A DNA stretch of 36,394 bases from Planctomycetota bacterium (GTDB lineage: Bacteria > Planctomycetota > Phycisphaerae > UBA1845 > Fen-1342), in NCBI GenBank assembly GCA_022574815.1, contig JACZRH010000001.1, positions 12,778 through 49,171 of the forward strand. Reading direction: 5' to 3'. Position numbers and translations under genes: made by a program. Numbering within the stretch: the stretch's first letter is position 1; each line of letters starts with the position of its first letter. Below are positions 31,070-36,394 of this stretch, one piece after another. The notes below the pieces were generated by a model. That model ran no database searches and was not told the DNA's origin. It worked only from the letters and a program-made list of their open reading frames with translations.

Positions 31070-34000
31070 GTGCGCGATCGATCGGGCCGAGTCTGTGCCG
31101 GGGGCCTATGCGGACTTGCTGCCTTGCGCCAGGCGCTGGTCTCGCTGGTTGTGGCCGCGTTGTCTATCGTTGTGGGGGCGGCCGACTCGCCAGCCGGCCA
31201 AGAGGCCGTCGCGATCGTTTTCGAGCGCGACATCCGGCCCATTTTCGCAGACAATTGCTTCGCATGCCACGGTCCGGACGCCGCCGCGCGTCAGGCGGAC
31301 CTGAGATTCGACACCCGATCGGGCGCGACGGCTGAGCTATTCTCCGGCGGGTTCGCGATTGTCCCCGGCGACGCGACCGCCAGCAAGCTGCTCAAGCGCG
31401 TGTCGTCCGACCGCGATGGCTTCCGCATGCCGCCGCCCGAGACGGACAAGCGTCTGACCGAGCGCCAGATCGCACTTTTGCGGAGCTGGATCGAGCAGGG
31501 CGCCGCGTGGCCGCGGCACTGGGCCTTCGTCGCGCCGACGCGTCCGCCGGTCCCGGAGGTGCGGCGGCGGGACTGGCCCCGCAACGCGATCGACCACTTC
31601 GTGCTGGCGCGGCTCGAACGGGAGGGACGCAAGCCTTCCGCCGTAGCGAGCAATGCGACCTTGATTCGCCGGCTGTCGTTCGACCTGAACGGCCTGCCGC
31701 CCACGCTCGCCGAGATCGACGCGTTTGAAAGCGACGCTTCGCCGAGCGCCTACGAAGAGCTGGTCGAACGTCTGCTCGCGTCATCTCGTTATGGCGAGCG
31801 GATGGCGTTGGAATGGCTCGACGCGGCGCGCTACGCGGATACGAACGGCTATCACATCGACAACGAGCGCAGCATGTGGCCGTGGCGCGACTGGGTGATC
31901 CACGCCTTCAACCGCAACATGCCGTTCGACCAGTTTACGATCGAGCAGCTCGCCGGCGACCTGCTGCCCGACGCCGATCTCGCCCAACGCATCGCGACCG
32001 GATTCAACCGCAACCACATGGTGAATTTCGAGGGCGGCGCGATTCCGGAGGAGTACCAGACCGAGTACGTGATCGACCGCGTCAACACGACCGCCACGGT
32101 CTGGATGGGGCTGACGTTCGGCTGCGCCCGGTGCCACGACCACAAGTTTGACCCGATCTCGCAGAAGGACTTCTACAGTTTCTACGCCTTTTTCAATAAC
32201 GTGCCCGAGAAGGGGATCGATGGACAGAAGGGCAACGCCGTCCCGGTAATTCAGGTGCCGACCGCCGAGCAGGCGGCGGAACTGGTCGACTTGCGCGAGC
32301 AGGCCGAGCAGCTCGAGACGCACCTCAACGGCCCCATGCCGGAGGTGGACGCCGCCCAGGTTGAATGGGAGCGGGAGACGGCCGGTAAGCTCCGCGACCG
32401 CTGGTCGGTACTCGAGCCGCTCGCGCCCCGCTCGACGGGTGGCGCGACGCTGACGCCGCTGCCGGACCGGTCGGTGTTCGTCCATGGAAAGAACCCGCAG
32501 AAAGACACCTACGAAGTCGTCGCGCGGACCGATGCGATCGGCATCACGGCGATTCGGCTGGAAGCGCTCAGCGACGAGCGTCTGCCGCACCAGGGCGCCG
32601 GCCGCGCCGAGAATGCCAATTTCGTGCTGACCGGGTTTGAGCTGCAAGCGGCGCCGCTCGGCGATCCGGCCGAGTCCATGAGCATCGAGCTCGTCGCGGC
32701 GCACGCCGACTTTTCGCAGCTAAAGTTCCCGGTCGATCGGGCGATCGACGGAGACCCCAAGAGCGGCTGGGCTGTGGACGGGCACCACCGCCCCGAGCCG
32801 CGCGTCGCGGTGTTCGTTCCGCTCCGGCCGATCGGATTCGCCGGCGGCACGGAGCTGCGCTTTCGCCTGAAGCACGAATCGACGTTCGAGCAGCACACCA
32901 TCGGCCGCTTTCGATTGTCGGTCACGACCGAAGTGGACATTTTCCGCAACAAGTCCCCGTCCCGGCTCGGCGACTGGCGAGTCGTCGGCCCGTTTTCGTC
33001 GCAGACCGGCGCCGAGGCGTTTGGGACCGAATTCGAACCCGAACAAAAGCTCGCCGAGGGTCTGGACCTGACCACGACTTATCGCGGCGGCGCGTTTCGC
33101 TGGACACCGCGACGCGATTTTGTGGACGGAAAAGTCCATCTGCTCAACGGCGAGATTTCGGCGACGTATCTGGCGCGATCGATCCACGCCCCCACGCCTC
33201 GGCGCATGACGCTCTCGCTCGGCAGCGACGACGGGATCAAGGTTTGGGTCAACGGGCGTCTCGTGTTCGAGAAAGACGTGCAGCGCGGCGTTGCGCCGGA
33301 TCAGGAACATCTCACCGTCGAGCTCGAGCGCGGCGAAAACCACCTGCTCATGAAAATCGTCAATTACGGCGGCGGATACGGGTTCTATTTCCGCGTGAGC
33401 CGCGAAGACGGCGGCATTCCGCTCGACGTGGCCCGCATTCTCACCACGACCGCCTCGGACAAACGCGAAGAGCAGCCGACCCGCCGCGTTCGCGATCATT
33501 ACCGCGGCCGGCACTCACCGGCGTGGAAGAAAATGAGCGACGAACTCGCGCTCGTCCGCCGAAAGCATAGCGAGATCGACGCGCGCGTCGCAACCACGAT
33601 GGTCATGAGCGAGATGCAAGAGCCGCGCGCGTCGCATTTCCTGAACCGCGGGCAGTACGACCAGCGCGGCGACCGCGTCACGACCGGTTTGCCCGCCTTT
33701 CTGCCGCCGCTGCCCGAGGACGCCAAGGGTGATCGGCTGACACTGGCGCGCTGGCTGGTGGAACCTGCCCACCCGCTGACGGCACGAGTCGTCGTAAACC
33801 GGCTCTGGCAGATGCTCTTCGGCACCGGGCTGGTGAAGACCGCCGAGGACTTCGGCACGCAAGGCGAATGGCCCAGTCATCCGGAATTGCTCGATTGGCT
33901 GGCGGTCGAGTTCGTCGAGAGCGGCTGGGACATTCGCCACATGCTGCGGCTGATCGTCGATTCGGCCACCTATCGGCAAACCTCCCGGGCGGGCCGCGAA

Positions 34001-34693
34001 AGATATGCCGACGACCCGCAAAATCGACTGCTCGCGCGGGGGCCGAGGTTTCGGCTGCACGCGGAGACGATTCGCGACAATGCGCTGGCCATCGGCGGTC
34101 TGCTCGTCGAAAAGCTCGGCGGGCGCAGCGTCAAGCCCTACCAGCCGCCGGGACTATGGCGTGAGGTTTCCTACAATCCGGACAAGCAGGAGTACACGGC
34201 CCAAGTCTATGTGCAGGACAAGGACGAGAGTCTATACCGGCGCGGGTTGTACACGTTCTGGAAACGGGCCGTTCCGCCGGCGACGCTGGCAACATTTGAC
34301 GCGCCCAATCGCGAGATCTGCACGGTTCGCCGCCCGCGAACAAACACTCCGTTGCAAGCGCTGGCTCTCCTGAGCGATCCGACGTTTGTAGAAGCGGCGC
34401 GCGGCCTGGCGCAGCGCATGATGACCGAGGCCGGGCCGGAAATTGCCGGTTGTGTAGACTTCGCGTTTCGGCTGGCGACGGCGCGCCGCCCGAGTGCGGC
34501 GGAGCGCGCGGCCCTGGTTGATCTCTACCAAGACAGGCGCGCCGCGTTTGGCGCAAATGAGGAAGAGGCGCTGAAACTGCTCAGCGTGGGCGAGTTCCCG
34601 CGCAACGAATCCCTGGAAGCCGTCGAGTTGGCCGCGTGGACTACGGTCGCCAGTGTAATCCTGAACCTCGATGAGACGATCACCAAGAACTGA
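31070..34693 (+). CDS. PSCyt1/DUF1549/DUF1553 cytochrome-like planctomycete protein
   Basis: The product is about 1207 residues from GTG 31070, with GGGAG at 31060-31064; TTG 31058 is inside the ribosome binding site region. A hydrophobic signal segment (ALVSLVVAALSIVVGAADS) leads to a PSCyt1 haem-binding motif, CFACH (about 63-67), and FRMPPPETDKRLTERQIALL. DUF1549 follows (about 165-370; RLSFDLNGLPPTLAEI, AARYADTNGYH) and ends with a second CxxCH in CARCHDHKFDPISQKDFYSF. The middle holds a discoidin-like segment and a PA14-like piece (SLGSDDGIKVWVNGRLVFEK). DUF1553 (about 860-1150) has VVNRLWQMLFGTGLVKTAED and RRPRTNTPLQALALLSDP. Such proteins are secreted planctomycete proteins of uncertain function, proposed for polysaccharide use. 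It is paired with the DUF1501 gene that follows. Confidence 0.94.
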   Translation: MRDRSGRVCAGGLCGLAALRQALVSLVVAALSIVVGAADSPAGQEAVAIVFERDIRPIFADNCFACHGPDAAARQADLRFDTRSGATAELFSGGFAIVPGDATASKLLKRVSSDRDGFRMPPPETDKRLTERQIALLRSWIEQGAAWPRHWAFVAPTRPPVPEVRRRDWPRNAIDHFVLARLEREGRKPSAVASNATLIRRLSFDLNGLPPTLAEIDAFESDASPSAYEELVERLLASSRYGERMALEWLDAARYADTNGYHIDNERSMWPWRDWVIHAFNRNMPFDQFTIEQLAGDLLPDADLAQRIATGFNRNHMVNFEGGAIPEEYQTEYVIDRVNTTATVWMGLTFGCARCHDHKFDPISQKDFYSFYAFFNNVPEKGIDGQKGNAVPVIQVPTAEQAAELVDLREQAEQLETHLNGPMPEVDAAQVEWERETAGKLRDRWSVLEPLAPRSTGGATLTPLPDRSVFVHGKNPQKDTYEVVARTDAIGITAIRLEALSDERLPHQGAGRAENANFVLTGFELQAAPLGDPAESMSIELVAAHADFSQLKFPVDRAIDGDPKSGWAVDGHHRPEPRVAVFVPLRPIGFAGGTELRFRLKHESTFEQHTIGRFRLSVTTEVDIFRNKSPSRLGDWRVVGPFSSQTGAEAFGTEFEPEQKLAEGLDLTTTYRGGAFRWTPRRDFVDGKVHLLNGEISATYLARSIHAPTPRRMTLSLGSDDGIKVWVNGRLVFEKDVQRGVAPDQEHLTVELERGENHLLMKIVNYGGGYGFYFRVSREDGGIPLDVARILTTTASDKREEQPTRRVRDHYRGRHSPAWKKMSDELALVRRKHSEIDARVATTMVMSEMQEPRASHFLNRGQYDQRGDRVTTGLPAFLPPLPEDAKGDRLTLARWLVEPAHPLTARVVVNRLWQMLFGTGLVKTAEDFGTQGEWPSHPELLDWLAVEFVESGWDIRHMLRLIVDSATYRQTSRAGRERYADDPQNRLLARGPRFRLHAETIRDNALAIGGLLVEKLGGRSVKPYQPPGLWREVSYNPDKQEYTAQVYVQDKDESLYRRGLYTFWKRAVPPATLATFDAPNREICTVRRPRTNTPLQALALLSDPTFVEAARGLAQRMMTEAGPEIAGCVDFAFRLATARRPSAAERAALVDLYQDRRAAFGANEEEALKLLSVGEFPRNESLEAVELAAWTTVASVILNLDETITKN

Positions 34694-34735
34694 TGCCGCA
34701 CGTGAAAACGGCCTCCGGCTGGTGTGAGAAGGGCC

Positions 34736-35848
34736 ATGAGTCTCGAACGCGAAATTGAACTGCTGCTCACCCGACGCCAGCTCTTCGGCCGCACCGCCGC
34801 GGGCATCGGCGGTGCCGCGCTGACCGCTCTGCTCAATCCGCGGGCCTTCGCGACCTCGCAGGAACCGGTTGGCGGCGGGCCCGGCCTGCCCGGCTTGCCG
34901 CACTACCAGCCGACCGCCAAGCGCGTCATCTATCTCTTCATGTCCGGCGGCCCGTCCCAGCTCGACCTGTTCGACTACAAGCCCGGCCTCGCCGACGTTC
35001 ACGGGACCGAGCTGCCCGATTCGGTGCGCATGGGCCAGCGCATCACCGGCATGACCGCGAAACAGAAGCAGTTTCCGGTCGCTTCGTCGCTGTTCAAGTT
35101 CGCGCGACACGGCAAGTGCGGGGCCTGGGTCAGTGAGCTGCTACCGAACACCGCGACGATTGTCGACGACATCGCGATCATCAAAACCGTAAACACCGAA
35201 GCCATCAACCACGACCCCGCCATCACCTACTGCTTTTGGCTGCTCACGCGCATGGCGTGGTCTGCCCGCGGAACGTCTTTCTCTCAGGATCTGCGCGATC
35301 TGGGAGTTCGGGTTAGGGCTGACTCTTCTGCGCTCACGGTCATTTCAGAGGTTGCGGATCGCATTCGGAACGAGCTCGCGGGATATCCCTCATCCGGCCA
35401 GTTTGGGGAGATCGCCGCTCTGGCCGTCCGGAGCGCCCTCGCCGAGACGGTCGGACAGCAGGGGCCGACCCTGTTCGGAAGCTCGATGGACGACGTGCAG
35501 CAGGCCTTTCGGGCCTACTCGACACGTGCGCAGTTTGGCGTTCTGGCCCACCGCTTCTTCGCCGACTTCACGGCACGGTGTCTCCGGTCGTTCGTGGATC
35601 GGGAGCTGTCCAACCACGTAGGGCCAGGCCATGCCCTCTCCAACGTCGAACAGAGTGGAGATTTTCTAAAGGCCCTCGACACCCACACGCGCCAGGCGGC
35701 CCGGATCGTCGAGGACTTCGCCGGTGGCTGGTACTCCAAGCACAACTGGGAGTCGAAGGGTGAGATCAGCCGGGACGAGACCCAACGCTTCGTCGAATAT
35801 GCCCTGCGCAAGCTCCGGTCTGAACTCAAGCGGGGTGCGGGCCCTTGA
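34736..35848 (+). CDS. Chimeric ORF: DUF1501 N-terminus joined to an unrelated QueC-associated-type helical protein
   Basis: The product is 370 residues from ATG 34736, with GAGAAGGG upstream. Residues 1-165 are DUF1501: a Tat-like TRRQLFGRTAAGIGGAAL, RVIYLFMSGGPSQLDLFDYK, and TIVDDIAIIKTVNTEAINHD. That family normally continues through a conserved PAITF/Q...GSQ...PSMGAWLSYGLG block. Here it stops after PAITY (35230) and turns into CFWLLTRMAWSARGTSFSQD, with no DUF1501 character afterwards. The tail is helical (FGVLAHRFFADFTARCLRSF, HTRQAARIVEDF, AGGWYSKHNWESKGEISRDE) and ends by overlapping a QueC-like gene. So a planctomycete gene has lost its 3' part and a foreign gene has lost its 5' part at one in-frame joint. 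Whether the joint is biological or from assembly is open. Confidence 0.8.
   Translation: MSLEREIELLLTRRQLFGRTAAGIGGAALTALLNPRAFATSQEPVGGGPGLPGLPHYQPTAKRVIYLFMSGGPSQLDLFDYKPGLADVHGTELPDSVRMGQRITGMTAKQKQFPVASSLFKFARHGKCGAWVSELLPNTATIVDDIAIIKTVNTEAINHDPAITYCFWLLTRMAWSARGTSFSQDLRDLGVRVRADSSALTVISEVADRIRNELAGYPSSGQFGEIAALAVRSALAETVGQQGPTLFGSSMDDVQQAFRAYSTRAQFGVLAHRFFADFTARCLRSFVDRELSNHVGPGHALSNVEQSGDFLKALDTHTRQAARIVEDFAGGWYSKHNWESKGEISRDETQRFVEYALRKLRSELKRGAGP
35231..35848 (+). other. Foreign segment of the chimeric ORF: 3' part of a putative QueC-partner gene
   Basis: From about 35231 the codons change: AGG and CGG Arg, TCT and TCA Ser, GTT Val and GGA Gly appear far more than in the DUF1501 part, where CGC, GCC, GTC and GGC dominate. 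The ~205 residues are mostly helical, with a distinctive EDFAGGWYSKHNWE segment near the C-terminus. The stop overlaps the next start by TTGA, so in its original setting this gene was co-translated with the QueC-like one. By position it corresponds to QatB in Qat operons, but I cannot confirm homology to QatB. Confidence 0.55.
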
Positions 35849-36394
35849 TCTGCGAGGTGCTGATTCGGTGCGATGGCGCCAGTGTGCCGCCAAGTTGGCG
35901 GAGCCTGCCGAGGAAAGATCTGCGGTGTCTAGGTGCGAGGCCGAACCTCAACCTCCACATAGAAAGCCCTTCCCACAGGCTCCTGACGTCGGTGCAGCGT
36001 CGAGCCGCGGATTTGGTGAGGATTGCGGCCTATGTCTACGGAGCCGACCAGTTGGTGAGCCGGGGCGGTGACGCCGATGTCCATGGCGACAAGTGGGAGC
36101 GGGACCTGGCCCTCTGCGTCCCGGTGAGCGACCCGGACTTCTGGCGGAACAAGGAGGTTCGGCTCCGCCTGGAAGAGGTGCTTCGCTTCCTATCTGGCGA
36201 CCGGTGGACGTTTGACTTCTCCAAGGCGACCCCTGAGGCTGAGCAGCTTGCTCTCGGCCTCGATCCGCTGGTGTCACTAGGTGAACCGGACGGCGTGTAC
36301 CTGTTCTCGGGTGGCCTCGACAGCCTGTGCGCTGTGGTGGAGGCGGTGAAGAAGAGCAGAGGTCGTCCGTTGCTCATTGGCCATTCGTCGGCCT
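35845..36394 (+). CDS. qatC: QueC-like PP-loop protein (QatC-like), partial, runs off right edge
   Basis: A frame opening with TTG 35845 (LICEVLIRCDGASVPPSW) stays open to the last base (183 codons), so its stop lies outside the window. The key signature is VYLFSGGLDSLCAVVEA near residues 158-174: SGGxDS is the ATP-binding PP-loop of QueC-type enzymes. Before it come AADLVRIAAYVYGADQLVSR, WERDLALCVPVSDPDFW and LEEVLRFLSGDRWTFDF, an N-terminal extension like that of QatC rather than of housekeeping QueC, which begins almost at its PP-loop. QatC belongs to the Qat anti-phage system (QatABCD). The first codon overlaps the previous stop (TTGA), implying coupling. Codon use matches the foreign tail before it. 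Distinction from other defence-linked QueC proteins needs the rest of the gene. Confidence 0.78.
   Translation, partial: MICEVLIRCDGASVPPSWRSLPRKDLRCLGARPNLNLHIESPSHRLLTSVQRRAADLVRIAAYVYGADQLVSRGGDADVHGDKWERDLALCVPVSDPDFWRNKEVRLRLEEVLRFLSGDRWTFDFSKATPEAEQLALGLDPLVSLGEPDGVYLFSGGLDSLCAVVEAVKKSRGRPLLIGHSSA

Noticed and set aside
1-36394. tRNA, rRNA or riboswitch genes
   Set aside because: No T-loop-like GTTCGAATC segments with matching acceptor stems, no rRNA-like conserved blocks, and no recognisable riboswitch core before ribH or other genes.

Overview
The window is high-GC bacterial DNA that I read as a chromosomal piece of a member of the Planctomycetota. The main evidence is the large cytochrome-like PSCyt1/DUF1549/DUF1553 protein (31070-34693) followed by a DUF1501 protein, a pairing typical of that phylum. 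An ECF sigma/anti-sigma pair, a fused MFS/spermidine-synthase-like protein with TPRs, a matrixin/PKD protease with a Cys-Gly C-terminal anchor, and many TTG/GTG starts fit the same picture. No rRNA, tRNA or CRISPR array was found.

Layout. (1) 1-778: a minus-strand ORF running off the left edge, overlapping by ATGA a 5'-truncated DUF5131 (phage Gp37/Gp68) remnant. (2) 787-4183: a minus-strand block (ECF sigma factor, anti-sigma factor with zinc-finger motif, small secreted protein), divergent from two plus-strand genes for secreted Ala/Gly/Ser/Asn/Arg-rich low-complexity proteins. (3) 4356-9570: a tightly coupled plus-strand operon of a polytopic membrane protein with a helical-repeat domain, UbiX, a UbiA-family prenyltransferase and a GT-C-type glycosyltransferase. 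(4) 9665-12737: minus-strand genes for a collagen-like/EF-hand-like repeat protein, a small lipoprotein and a Gfo/Idh/MocA oxidoreductase. (5) 13064-18909: a near-consensus sigma-70 promoter with an overlapping inverted repeat, an isoprenylcysteine-methyltransferase-like protein, a DUF1611 protein, a lipoprotein and the MFS/spermidine-synthase/TPR fusion. (6) 18933-26220: Nudix protein, single-span hypothetical, multidomain matrixin protease, large secreted hypothetical, NTF2-like protein and DinB-like protein. (7) 26249-29722, minus strand: ribH-nusB-ftsY and an acyl-CoA ligase. (8) 30026-36394: HEAT-like protein flanked by two copies of a hairpin repeat, the PSCyt1/DUF1553 protein, a DUF1501 gene that changes identity near 35231, and a QueC-like (QatC-like) ORF running off the right edge.

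The most interesting part is the right end. The first ~165 residues of a DUF1501 protein are joined in frame to an unrelated helical protein that is translationally coupled (TTGA overlap) to a PP-loop QueC-like protein. The latter resembles QatC of the Qat anti-phage system. This is either the edge of an inserted defence island, with both partners truncated at the junction, or an assembly chimera. Other points worth a look are the ECF-linked repeat proteins, two matching families of hairpin repeats, the collagen/EF-hand hybrid, and the protease's possible C-terminal sorting signal. All function calls come from reading motifs and domain order; no database search was run.
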